The notes beneath the pieces were generated by a model. That model did no database searches, was not told where the DNA came from, and was given only the letters and a program-made list of their open reading frames with translations. A stretch of DNA of 33,239 nt. It comes from Candidatus Altimarinota bacterium. Lineage in GTDB: Bacteria; Patescibacteriota; Gracilibacteria; RBG-16-42-10; JAQVLK01. Below, piece after piece: positions 15,448-22,894 of the stretch (positions within the stretch are counted from its first letter, which is position 1; every line of letters starts with the position of its first letter). A program made the translations under genes and the position numbers. The stretch spans positions 1 to 33,239 of the forward strand of contig JAQVLK010000012.1 in the NCBI GenBank assembly GCA_028704165.1, given 5' to 3'.

Positions 15448-16219
15448 ATAATTTATTCCACAGTGCCGAGAAGATCACTTTCTGCGTTTCCGTAATTTCG
15501 GGACTGTCGATCAAGACGGTCATCACTTCATTTCCAGCCACTGTCGCTCCCGAACGACGTGGCATAGCTTTAGTGATCAGCGCGACTTTGTCAGCATATA
15601 GCAAAATATAAGTAGGGCAAGGAGCTAGATTACTTTTGACCCATTTACGCTTATCTAAGCCACATAATTTACCTCCGGGACTCAAAGAAATAACCTCAAC
15701 TTCAATCTCTCCCTTGATCCGTTTATCGGTAAATTCCGGATAACACTCATAGAGAAAAGACTTCACTTCATCAGTTGAGTAAACTTGGTAAGAGCGTTCT
15801 GATACTGGTAGAGAACTTAGAGTTACGAGCAAGTCTTGCAAGATTTTCTTGACCCCCTTTTTACCTTCAAAGTACTGGGCCTTGGGCTTGCCACCGGCAT
15901 CATCGTAGAGAGATTTTAACTCGGGCAATAGTTTTTTTACTGCGAGCTTAGAACTGGCAAGTTCCTCTTCGCGTTGTTCCAAGTCCTTCAAAAGTTTCTC
16001 TGGATTACTAGCCACGAAGTGCTGTTTCTTTTCCTTATCAAATTGTTCCAAAAGACCACGTAGCACTAGCTCTTTCAGAATATTGTAAGCCGTACCGCGA
16101 TTAATCCCTGACAGTTCCGAAACCTTGCGCAGCGAGGAAGGACCGTTCTTTAGTACTGTCAAATAAATTTCTGCAGCTTTTTCGTCTAACCCTATTTTTT
16201 GCAGTGATTCTTTCAGCAA
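15446..16219 (-). CDS. TrmB-family transcriptional regulator
   Basis: 257 residues from TTG 16219 (LKESLQKIGLDEKAAEIYLT). The N-terminal 70 residues are the TrmB winged helix-turn-helix (LKNGPSSLRKVSELSGINRG then TAYNILKELVLRGLL); residues about 80-115 are a coiled coil (EKLLKDLEQREEELASSKL...); the rest resembles the PLD-like sensor region of such regulators. TrmB proteins in archaea control sugar uptake and glycolysis; CPR genomes carry many of unknown target. It lies between the carbamate kinase and glmS on the same strand, so either may be its target. Its promoter is near-consensus. A GC-rich palindrome (15538-15562) lies within the frame and encodes MPRRSGATVAG near the C-terminus. Confidence 0.88.
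   Translation of the reverse strand: MLKESLQKIGLDEKAAEIYLTVLKNGPSSLRKVSELSGINRGTAYNILKELVLRGLLEQFDKEKKQHFVASNPEKLLKDLEQREEELASSKLAVKKLLPELKSLYDDAGGKPKAQYFEGKKGVKKILQDLLVTLSSLPVSERSYQVYSTDEVKSFLYECYPEFTDKRIKGEIEVEVISLSPGGKLCGLDKRKWVKSNLAPCPTYILLYADKVALITKAMPRRSGATVAGNEVMTVLIDSPEITETQKVIFSALWNKL
15538..15562. repeat. 25-bp GC-rich palindromic repeat, copy 2, inside the TrmB-like gene
   Basis: Begins CCACTGTCGCTC and ends GACGTGG, differing from 1164-1188 at three central positions. It is translated in frame. Confidence 0.8.
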
Positions 16220-16246
16220 AATGGCTTATTTAAGAAAACAAGTCGC

Positions 16247-16274
16247 ATTTTACTCTTTTGATAAATTTTGTCAA
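16247..16274 (-). promoter_or_regulatory. Promoter of the TrmB-like gene
   Basis: On the minus strand a perfect TTGACA (16274-16269) and TAAAAT (16252-16247) are separated by 16 bases. The predicted start of transcription is about 20 bases before the TTG start codon at 16219. Confidence 0.65.
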
Positions 16275-16278
16275 GAAT

Positions 16279-16290
16279 AATTGTGCAATT
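16279..16290. promoter_or_regulatory. Short palindrome abutting the TrmB-like promoter
   Basis: AATTGTGCAATT has 5-base arms AATTG/CAATT and lies 4 bases upstream of the -35. It could be an autoregulatory operator, but the arms are short and the match may be chance. Confidence 0.3.
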
Positions 16291-17273
16291 TATCTATGAA
16301 TAACAGTTCCGCTTTCTTCCGTGCCATCCAGTGAAGCTTCGAGATTCTCAGGAGCACAAATAACAGCTTGCCTCACAAAACTTCTTACCATCATGATACT
16401 GGCTCCCAGCTTGGGACCGGCTCCAGCAGTAGCTACCCCTTGTTCGTAAAGCTGTTCTGCTTCAGCTAGAGAAATATTCTGGATCAGACCTGCCTTTGCA
16501 TACTCTTCTCTCCAATTAGCGTGTACTGCCTTTGAACCATTTTGCTCGATAGCTTTTTGCAGGACTCCGAAATCACGTACCAAAGCAGGAGCTCTGGTTA
16601 AAATAATAGATCTATCAAAATGGACTACCGAACTTAAGGCTTTAACCAGTTCTCCCAAAGTCCAGTCCTTATCTATGACGGCTGCAACTGGCTTCAAAAT
16701 ATGATTTTCGCAAACGTACGGAAGCCCGCCAGCTCCTCCAGCAATTGCTGTTTCACCAGAGATAGTACTTTGAGCTGCATCCTTTAAATCTTTTTGGAAA
16801 ATTCTTTTTATTAAAGGAGAGGGAACTAGCACTCTAGAACCGTTATCATCTACTTTTTTGACTGTTAAAATAGCAGAAAGCTTTCTTGCTTCCTCCTCAT
16901 TTAGACCACGCCCAATCGGTTTAGCAGGCTGCATAGTATCGGGATTTACCAAACAGCGCGTAACAATTACTCTGGCACTTTTATGAAGCGCCGTAATTTG
17001 TTCCTTGATCTGTCCGCCAAGGTTACAAATTGCAGCTTCATTGCCAGTACTGACTAACTTGTTAAATTCATCTGTATTAAATCCACTCGCTGGAGCTTTC
17101 AAAAATTCATCCAAACCATCCCCAGCCTGTGGACCACTGCCGTGACCGAGCAAAGAAATAATGGCGTTTCTCTTATCCGCAGCTTCAAATAGTAACTTAA
17201 TAATATTCTGCACATCTTCCGGTTTTTTCAAGCTATGGCCGCCAATAGCGACTGCCCATCTTTCACGTTCCAT
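16290..17273 (-). CDS. arcC: Carbamate kinase family protein, divergent
   Basis: 327 residues of amino-acid-kinase fold. Carbamate-kinase landmarks run in order: VAIGGHSL, LGHGSGPQAG, PAKPIGRGLNEEEA, VPSPLIKRI, AIAGGAGGLPYV, VIDKDWTLGELV, ILTRAPALV, GAGPKLGASIMMVRSFV and the terminal ESGTVIHR. The catalytic Lys positions in IDKD and GPKL are kept. Two nearly invariant Asn are changed: GGN is GGH and HGNGPQ is HGSGPQ; the QGxIGY segment is also missing. Carbamate kinase makes ATP from carbamoyl phosphate at the end of arginine/agmatine or purine fermentation; no transcarbamoylase or deiminase is in this window, so the substrate may differ. It has a promoter shared back-to-back with sbcD. Confidence 0.82.
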   Translation of the reverse strand: MERERWAVAIGGHSLKKPEDVQNIIKLLFEAADKRNAIISLLGHGSGPQAGDGLDEFLKAPASGFNTDEFNKLVSTGNEAAICNLGGQIKEQITALHKSARVIVTRCLVNPDTMQPAKPIGRGLNEEEARKLSAILTVKKVDDNGSRVLVPSPLIKRIFQKDLKDAAQSTISGETAIAGGAGGLPYVCENHILKPVAAVIDKDWTLGELVKALSSVVHFDRSIILTRAPALVRDFGVLQKAIEQNGSKAVHANWREEYAKAGLIQNISLAEAEQLYEQGVATAGAGPKLGASIMMVRSFVRQAVICAPENLEASLDGTEESGTVIHR

Positions 17274-17294
17274 CTTTTTTGATTAAAGGATTGC

Positions 17295-17324
17295 AGTGTA
17301 AGCCAATAGACTAGAGGTCGTCAA
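17295..17324 (-). promoter_or_regulatory. Promoter of the carbamate kinase gene
   Basis: On the minus strand TTGACG (17324-17319) and TACACT (17300-17295) with 18-base spacing, leaving a leader of about 15 bases before ATG 17273. The divergent sbcD -10 (TATGAT, 17341-17346) lies beyond it. Confidence 0.5.
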
Positions 17325-17367
17325 GTAAGTCTTTTCGCGCTATGATAAAGCAGCTTAAGTTATATAT

Positions 17368-18600
17368 GTGAAATTCATCCACTTCGCGGACCTACATCTC
17401 GGCATGGAAAACTATGGCAAGCTTGATCCTCAGACCGGATTAAATTCTAGGCTAAGCGACTTTCTGAATTCTTTTGATTTCTTGATTGATACAGCCATCA
17501 AAGAAAATGTTGATCTAGTTGTCTTCGCCGGTGATGCTTTCAAGACCCGTGAACCCAGTCCCACTTACCAACGCGCTTTTGCGGAAAGGATTAAAAGGCT
17601 TAGCCAAGCTAATATTCCAGTTTTTCTTCTAGTTGGCAATCACGATATTCCGAATGTTTCCAGCAAGGCTGATACGCTTTCGATTTATGACACCCTAGGT
17701 ATTCCGAACGTTATGGTCGCAAGTAAACCAGGACTTTTTGAGATTGAAACGGGGAGTGGCCCCTGCCAAATCATCGCCCTACCATGGGTCACCAAGAGTC
17801 ATGTCCTAACCAAAGAAGATAGTAAAGACAAGTCCATCGAAGAAATTCATCAATTAATTTCGGAGAAAATCTTGCAAGTGCTAGAGCAAATGATAGCTAA
17901 GCTGGATCCTGCGAAACCTACTATTCTCGCCTGTCATGCGACAGTTTCCGGAGCTACTTTCGGAGCTGAGCGCAATGTGATGCTAGGCTCTGATATTGTG
18001 CTGCCACTTGGAAGTTTGGCTAATTCAAAGTTGAATTACGTGGCGCTCGGACATTTGCATAAACATCAGGTTTTAAATGAAAATCCTCCGGTAGTTTACG
18101 CAGGCAGTATGGAACGCGTCGATTTTGGAGAGGAAAAAGAAGATAAAGGATTTATGATGGTTGAATTGATAAGGGATGATTCAAAATTCAAAATTCAAAA
18201 TTCAAAATTTACAGAGACACCCGCCCGTTCCTTCCTCACCATCTCAGCCGAGATTAAGGAAAACGAACTTCTTCCAACTCAAACCGTCTTAACGGAGATC
18301 GCGAAACATGATGTCAAAGATAAAGTGATCAAGATCAAAGTGAAACTGCCGCGCAGTGCCAATGAGCTCTTGAGCTTAAAAGAAATCAAAGAAGCTCTCA
18401 AGGAAGCTAATAACTTTGCTGGACTACAGAAAGAGTTTACGGATTCCGAGAGAATCAAAAGTGCCGCTCAAGAAGCTGGTGTCGAGACTTCTCCCTTGGA
18501 AGCTTTGAGTAAATATTGTAAGACCAAAAATATTTCAACTGAGCGTAGCAAAGAACTGGAAAAGAAAGCTCAGGAACTTATCAGCGAGCTTGAAGACTAA
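17368..18600 (+). CDS. sbcD: SbcD/Mre11-type metallophosphoesterase (DNA exonuclease subunit)
   Basis: 410 residues from GTG 17368 (MKFIHFADLHLGMENYG). Nuclease motifs: FADLHLG (I), VFAGDAF (II), VGNHD (III), ACHATVSG (IV) and LGHLHKHQ (V), followed by VYAGSMERVDFGEE, which is typical of SbcD. The C-terminal third (about 290-410) is the capping and partner-binding part. With the SbcC ATPase it opens hairpins and processes double-strand ends; sbcC is not next to it, as the downstream gene is convergent. About residues 272-281 are encoded by four exact TCAAAAT heptamers (18181-18208), reading SKFKIQNSKF, at the junction of nuclease and capping parts. GTG is chosen because family members begin with this strand. 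Confidence 0.88.
   Translation: MKFIHFADLHLGMENYGKLDPQTGLNSRLSDFLNSFDFLIDTAIKENVDLVVFAGDAFKTREPSPTYQRAFAERIKRLSQANIPVFLLVGNHDIPNVSSKADTLSIYDTLGIPNVMVASKPGLFEIETGSGPCQIIALPWVTKSHVLTKEDSKDKSIEEIHQLISEKILQVLEQMIAKLDPAKPTILACHATVSGATFGAERNVMLGSDIVLPLGSLANSKLNYVALGHLHKHQVLNENPPVVYAGSMERVDFGEEKEDKGFMMVELIRDDSKFKIQNSKFTETPARSFLTISAEIKENELLPTQTVLTEIAKHDVKDKVIKIKVKLPRSANELLSLKEIKEALKEANNFAGLQKEFTDSERIKSAAQEAGVETSPLEALSKYCKTKNISTERSKELEKKAQELISELED
18181..18208. repeat. Four tandem TCAAAAT heptamers inside sbcD
   Basis: Exactly four copies in phase; 28 bases is not a multiple of three, so the frame reads the repeat in shifting register (SKFKIQNSKF). The word is that of the arrays at 3470, 10488 and 11866. 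Confidence 0.85.
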
Positions 18601-18607
18601 TCCTCTA

Positions 18608-19003
18608 CTAGGATTTGTGCTTTTTAGCCAAAGATGTTTGGCTTCCAAATACAGCCAAAATCTGCTCTCTGGTTTCTTGTGGCACATTAAAGTTTTCTAG
18701 GAATGTTTGAAGCTGTTTTAAGTGCCAAGGAGAGCTGAAATCAGTAAAGCCCTTTTCTTCAGTCCCTTGCATCTGAAGCAAGATTCTTCCTCCTTTTCGA
18801 CCGATCGTAGCAGCGTTAAGGCCAGTACAAACATCCAAGGAGGCTGCCCTGAAGTGCTGGAGATTGACTTTTACTGGCTCAGCTAAAACAACTTTTAATA
18901 AATATTCACTATTATCGGCACACGTCACCTCCGGGCTGCCGCTCGGATTAGCTCCATCAAGAAATTTTACTCCTGCCATAAATATTGCTTTAAATTTAAC
19001 CAT
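18608..19003 (-). CDS. Hypothetical protein
   Basis: 131 residues from ATG 19003 (MVKFKAIFMAGVKFLDG); a GTG at 19039 would add 12 and an ATG at 18979 would remove 8, and nothing decides among them. The C-terminal part is helical (HLKQLQTFLENFNVPQETRE then QILAVFG) with a basic tail (KKHKS). No family recognised. Convergent with sbcD, 7 bases between stops. Confidence 0.55.
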   Translation of the reverse strand: MVKFKAIFMAGVKFLDGANPSGSPEVTCADNSEYLLKVVLAEPVKVNLQHFRAASLDVCTGLNAATIGRKGGRILLQMQGTEEKGFTDFSSPWHLKQLQTFLENFNVPQETREQILAVFGSQTSLAKKHKS

Positions 19004-19133
19004 CGCCCATTTTACATAATACATTATTTTCGCAAGCACACCCAGCTCCTAAAAACATCCCTAGTTTGAAACCTAAGAATAATGTAGCTCTAACTATGAA
19101 ACCGAACACTGACTTAGCTTAGTAGCTTATTTC

Positions 19134-19142
19134 TGCTATACT
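19134..19142 (+). promoter_or_regulatory. Extended -10 promoter (TGC TATACT) of lysS
   Basis: TGC 19134-19136, TATACT 19137-19142, 29 bases before ATG 19172. The -35 region (about TTAGCT at 19114) is weak. Confidence 0.5.
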
Positions 19143-19171
19143 CTAGCTCGCTTACTTAACTTGAATCCAAC

Positions 19172-21295
19172 ATGGCCGAAGAAGATCTAATCAAAGTTCG
19201 CCTAGCCAAACTTGAGAATTTCCGCGCAGCAGGACAGGCTCCCTATGCCGATAGATTTGAGAGAACTCATACTTTAGCTGAGGCTAAAAAGTTAAAGCTA
19301 GGTACGAAGAAGATTAGCGTCGCCGGACGTATTATGACCATGAGAACGATGGGCAAGTTGTGTTTTGTGACTTTGCAAGATGCTTCCGGGAAATTGCAAA
19401 TTGCGATTGAACAGGAACATATTGGCAAAGATGAGTTCAAGTTCTTTAGCAAGAATTTTGATATTGCCGATTTTGTAGGAGTAACAGGAGAACTTTTTGA
19501 AACGCAAAAGGGCGAAGTTACTATCAACGTTGCTGAGTACAAATTACTAGCCAAAGCACTGCGTCCACTGCCGGAGAAATGGCATGGTGTGAAGGATCAA
19601 GAGACCAAGTATCGTCAACGCTATTTGGATATGACGATGAATGAGGAAACTAGAAAACGTTTTGAATTGAGAGCGAATCTAGTTAGAAAGATCCGTGAGT
19701 TTTATTGGAGCAAAGGCTTCACAGAACTAGAAACGCCGGTGCTAGAGAATATTTCTTCTGGCGCTGTGGCCAAGCCCTTTATGACACATCACAATGCACT
19801 AGATATCGATGTTTACTTACGTATTGCCGCTGGAGAATTATGGCAAAAGACAGCCATTGTCGGTGGATTTGAAAAAACTTTTGAAGTAGCACGCTGTTTC
19901 CGTAATGAAGGTATGGATCCTAGCCACCTACAGGAATTTAGCATGGTCGAGCATTACGCTGCTTATTGGAATTATGAAGACAATATGCAGTTCATGGAAG
20001 AAATGTTCCAGTATTTGTTGAAAGAAACTTTGGGAACAACCAAAGTGGAAGTTCTCGATCGCGAAGGTAAAAAAGTTACCGTAGACTTCAAAGCTCCGTG
20101 GCCTAGGAAAGAGTACGTCAAAATGATCGCAAAAGACTGTGGCATAGATGTTCTAAAATACGATAACGCTAAAGATTTACTAAAGGAGATTAGAGCCAAG
20201 AAAATCAAGATCGATGATGCTGAGAAAATGGGTTATGGGAATTTGGTAGATCACTTGTACAAGACTGTCTCGAGACCAAAGCTGATCCAACCAACCTTTG
20301 TGATCAAACACCCGGCCGACACCAAGCCACTCGCACGTCGTAACGACGAAGACCCACGTCTTTGTAATACTTTCCAACTACTGGTGAACACTTGGGAGAT
20401 TATCAATGCTTATTCTGAGCTGGTAGATCCGACGGATCAACGTGCACGTTTTGAAGACCAAGCTCGTGCCAAAGCCGGCGGGGATGAGGAAGCAATGGCA
20501 TACAACGAAGAATATTTAAGAACTATGGAACACGGCATGCCACCCATGTCCGGTGTTGGCATGGGAATCGATCGTTTGGTAACACTATTAACCCAGCAGG
20601 AAAATCTGCGTGATGTGGTGATGTTTCCGCTAATGCGTCCGATCGGGGTAGGGGCGCATAATTATGCGCCCCTACAGACGGCTTCGCCGTCTGGGACAGG
20701 GAACCTGTCCATCCCCGCCCCTGGCATCAGCTACCAAGAAGCTCTCGGCCTAGCAAAGAAATATCTCACGGCACAAACCAGTTTCTTGCATTCTCGTGAA
20801 GCTGAATTGGTGATGAGGGGATTAGCTAAGAAGCTTGGCCAAGATGAAGAACTTTGGGGTATAGCCGGACTTTTGCATGATTTGGATTGGGACCTAGTTA
20901 AAGGCGATGATAGTCAGCATTGCGTCAAAATCAAAGAAATTGCCAAGGACACTAAGTTGAATCCAGAATTCGTAGACTTCCTAATTACGCATGCTTATGG
21001 AGCTCCTTGTGGAGACCTAGGAAATAAGCAGAGAAGTCAGGCTGCAGAGCATGCTCTGGCTGCTGCCGAAACTATTACCGGTTTGATCTTTGCCAGCGCC
21101 CTCGTCCAACCAGACAAGAAATTGGCAAACGTCAAAGCATCTTCCGTGAAAAAGAAGATGAAGGATAAATCTTTTGCAGCCAAGGTTAACAGGGAAGTCA
21201 TCAAAGAAATCGAGCAAGTGGGTATCACTCTGGATGAATTCCTCGAGATAGCTCTCAAAGCTATGCAAGAAATTTCAGACGAGCTGGGACTTTAG
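19172..21295 (+). CDS. lysS: Lysyl-tRNA synthetase (class II) fused to a C-terminal HD-superfamily hydrolase domain
   Basis: 707 residues against about 490-500 for LysRS alone. Residues 1-150 hold the OB-fold anticodon-binding domain (VAGRIMTMRTMGKLCFVTLQ); the class II core follows with motif 2 FEVARCFRNEGMD and motif 3 GVGMGIDRLVTLL, ending VMFPLMRPIG at about 492. Residues about 493-513 are a linker encoded by three consecutive perfect hairpins. From about 515 an HD domain follows: LHSREAE (His), LLHDLDWD (HD), ITHAYG (His), and HALAAAETITGLIFA with a SVKKKMKDKSFAAKVNREVI tail known from stand-alone HD predicted hydrolases. The synthetase charges tRNA-Lys; the HD part may hydrolyse a nucleotide or other phosphoester. 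No frame break is visible. Confidence 0.93.
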   Translation: MAEEDLIKVRLAKLENFRAAGQAPYADRFERTHTLAEAKKLKLGTKKISVAGRIMTMRTMGKLCFVTLQDASGKLQIAIEQEHIGKDEFKFFSKNFDIADFVGVTGELFETQKGEVTINVAEYKLLAKALRPLPEKWHGVKDQETKYRQRYLDMTMNEETRKRFELRANLVRKIREFYWSKGFTELETPVLENISSGAVAKPFMTHHNALDIDVYLRIAAGELWQKTAIVGGFEKTFEVARCFRNEGMDPSHLQEFSMVEHYAAYWNYEDNMQFMEEMFQYLLKETLGTTKVEVLDREGKKVTVDFKAPWPRKEYVKMIAKDCGIDVLKYDNAKDLLKEIRAKKIKIDDAEKMGYGNLVDHLYKTVSRPKLIQPTFVIKHPADTKPLARRNDEDPRLCNTFQLLVNTWEIINAYSELVDPTDQRARFEDQARAKAGGDEEAMAYNEEYLRTMEHGMPPMSGVGMGIDRLVTLLTQQENLRDVVMFPLMRPIGVGAHNYAPLQTASPSGTGNLSIPAPGISYQEALGLAKKYLTAQTSFLHSREAELVMRGLAKKLGQDEELWGIAGLLHDLDWDLVKGDDSQHCVKIKEIAKDTKLNPEFVDFLITHAYGAPCGDLGNKQRSQAAEHALAAAETITGLIFASALVQPDKKLANVKASSVKKKMKDKSFAAKVNREVIKEIEQVGITLDEFLEIALKAMQEISDELGL
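20648..20710. repeat. Three back-to-back palindromes at the LysRS-HD junction
   Basis: Palindrome 1 is 28 bases and perfectly self-complementary (20648-20675; GTAGGGGCGC at the left end). Palindrome 2 is AGACGGCTTCGCCGTCT (20676-20692). Palindrome 3 is GGACAGG GAA CCTGTCC (20694-20710). All are read in frame as the interdomain linker. Confidence 0.9.
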
Positions 21296-21331
21296 AGAGA
21301 CGCTGCTTGCACGCATTTCGATTTTAAAACG

Positions 21332-21359
21332 TTGACGTTATTTCAAAAAAACGTAAAAT
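21332..21359 (+). promoter_or_regulatory. Promoter of the small charged-protein gene
   Basis: TTGACG (21332-21337) and TAAAAT (21354-21359) with 16-base spacing; predicted start near 21366, about 12 bases before ATG 21378. Confidence 0.55.
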
Positions 21360-21377
21360 CAGGGTAATCGAGGAGTG

Positions 21378-21599
21378 ATGACTTTATTTTATAACTTAAC
21401 TCTTATGAAAGAAGCCATGAAAGGTCACATCGGAGAAAGCGCAGAAACAAACAATGATCAAATGACTGAGGAAGAAAAGAAGCGGATCGAAGAACTTGTC
21501 GAAACAGCACACAAAGCCCTTGAAGAGGGAAAGAGAAGATTAAGAGAGAATAAGAGGATTAAGATGTACAGAGTAATTGGTCCTCCAATTGTGTATTAA
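21378..21599 (+). CDS. Small charged helical protein
   Basis: 73 residues from ATG 21378; a GTG one codon upstream or ATG 21405 (MKEAMKGHIGESAETNN) are alternatives. AGGAG at 21371-21375 is better spaced for neither of the first two, so the internal ATG deserves thought. The body (EEEKKRIEELVETAHKALEE) is a highly charged coiled-coil-like helix ending in a basic segment and MYRVIGPPIVY. No family recognised. A good promoter directly upstream supports it as a real gene. Confidence 0.55.
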   Translation: MTLFYNLTLMKEAMKGHIGESAETNNDQMTEEEKKRIEELVETAHKALEEGKRRLRENKRIKMYRVIGPPIVY

Positions 21600-21770
21600 G
21601 TGTAAATATTTCAAGCGTTGTATACATTTTCTACAATTTATATTTGTACCGAAATATTCTTTTTAGCTTTAACACAGACCTAAAAACTGAAGTCGTTTGA
21701 TAGTTTCAAAGTGGTCACAACCCAAAACTTATGCGTACCTAGGACTTTAGCCGGCAAGCATCTTTAAAAA

Positions 21771-22364
21771 CTACTCCCACTTCTCTGTACTAGCTACATC
21801 TTGCATTTTTTGACGTTGCTGTTGGATGAGATATGCCAAAAGGACTACGCTTCCAAGCCCATCACTCTCCTCCCAAGAAAATTCTCGGATTGCCATTTCT
21901 TTGTTATCACCTAGCTCTTTTAGGATTTGTTCTCGGAAAGAGCTTACTGCCTTATCCAACTCTTGTCTGGATTGAACATCCATATGGTTTTCTCGCACAT
22001 ACTGTTCGAAGAGATGCATCCAAATATTCACTCCGCTTACGGTTTCTTTATCCCCTAAGATTTGTATTTTTAATAAAGCTGCCTGAATGTCACTTGGACG
22101 GATTTCCATCAAAATCTCTTCATAAAAAGAGAAAACGTTTCGCTCCAATATTTCTTCCGGAGAATATCCGAAGAATTCCAGACCTTTACTGCCCACATAA
22201 GCTCTGAACTGAGCCACTAATGAGCTTATTTCATCTCTTGTGCTATGACCGTCAATGAACCCTTTATCCCGGAGTACCTTCTCAAATGTTTCTTCAGCAA
22301 TGTTTTCAGCACGTCGTCTTCCTAGCACATGTTCCGGCAATCCACCAATCCAATCTGAAACCAT
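21771..22364 (-). CDS. Hypothetical protein, 197 residues
   Basis: Starts at ATG 22364 (MVSDWIGGLPEHVLGRRRAE), mostly helical, acidic, no signal peptide or membrane helix. Segments such as EEILERNVFSFYEEILMEIR and SRQELDKAVSSFREQILKEL look like amphipathic helices. No family recognised. The 171 bases between it and the small plus-strand gene (21600-21770) hold nothing I can name. Confidence 0.6.
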   Translation of the reverse strand: MVSDWIGGLPEHVLGRRRAENIAEETFEKVLRDKGFIDGHSTRDEISSLVAQFRAYVGSKGLEFFGYSPEEILERNVFSFYEEILMEIRPSDIQAALLKIQILGDKETVSGVNIWMHLFEQYVRENHMDVQSRQELDKAVSSFREQILKELGDNKEMAIREFSWEESDGLGSVVLLAYLIQQQRQKMQDVASTEKWE

Positions 22365-22451
22365 AATTTTGAAAGTTAAAAATAATGTGAAGGTGGGATT
22401 CTACTATATTACAATTCTCGATGCAATATATTTCTGAAATTATTCAAGCGA

Positions 22452-22766
22452 TTAAAATGTCTTGAAGACAAAGAGTCCCTGTGAAAGAGCAAGAAGGCCT
22501 CCATGCACACCTCTCAGAGGATGATCTTGCTCTAATAAATTTCCTGGAAGCAAGATATATTGAGCAAGTCTTGCTTCCAGCTCATGAACTTTTTCAGCCG
22601 AAAAAACTTCATCTCTAATCTTTTGCACCTCAAGCTGAATCTCATCCAGCAGTTGCTTCATCTCGCCATCGGCTTGATAAAGATTTCTTGCCAGTTCTAG
22701 GAATCTATCCATTTCATCACAAACATTCAAATCACAATTTCCGGAGGAACCTTCTAATAAATCCAT
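22452..22766 (-). CDS. Hypothetical helical protein, 104 residues
   Basis: ATG 22766 (MDLLEGSSGNCDLNVCDEMD) is chosen over an in-frame TTG at 22805 because the -10 box of its promoter (22794-22799) overlaps that upstream stretch. The product is a long helix or coiled coil (ADGEMKQLLDEIQLEVQKIR) with a short hydrophobic end. No family recognised. It is divergent from the PKD protein gene with facing promoters in about 130 bases. Confidence 0.6.
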   Translation of the reverse strand: MDLLEGSSGNCDLNVCDEMDRFLELARNLYQADGEMKQLLDEIQLEVQKIRDEVFSAEKVHELEARLAQYILLPGNLLEQDHPLRGVHGGLLALSQGLFVFKTF

Positions 22767-22793
22767 CTTCTTTGAGATTAAATTTTGAATTTT

Positions 22794-22821
22794 ATTATAT
22801 AACAAATCATATACTTAGCAA
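22794..22821 (-). promoter_or_regulatory. Promoter of the 104-residue hypothetical gene
   Basis: On the minus strand TTGCTA (22821-22816) and TATAAT (22799-22794), 16 bases apart; leader about 20 bases. Confidence 0.6.
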
Positions 22822-22832
22822 GTCCCTCCTCA

Positions 22833-22861
22833 TTGAAGGAGAGGCCTTTTTCTGCTATAAT
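22833..22861 (+). promoter_or_regulatory. Promoter of the PKD protein gene
   Basis: TTGAAG (22833-22838), 17 bases, then TATAAT (22856-22861) preceded by TGC. The predicted start near 22868 lies after the first in-frame ATG (22865), so translation should begin at ATG 22895. Confidence 0.7.
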
Positions 22862-22894
22862 AACATGATAAATTTAAGTAATAAAAACAAAACT

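Noticed and set aside
22688..22894. N-terminal extension of the PKD protein frame
   Set aside because: It runs through the divergent promoters and the other gene's 5' end; the predicted transcription start (about 22868) and the signal peptide place the start at 22895.
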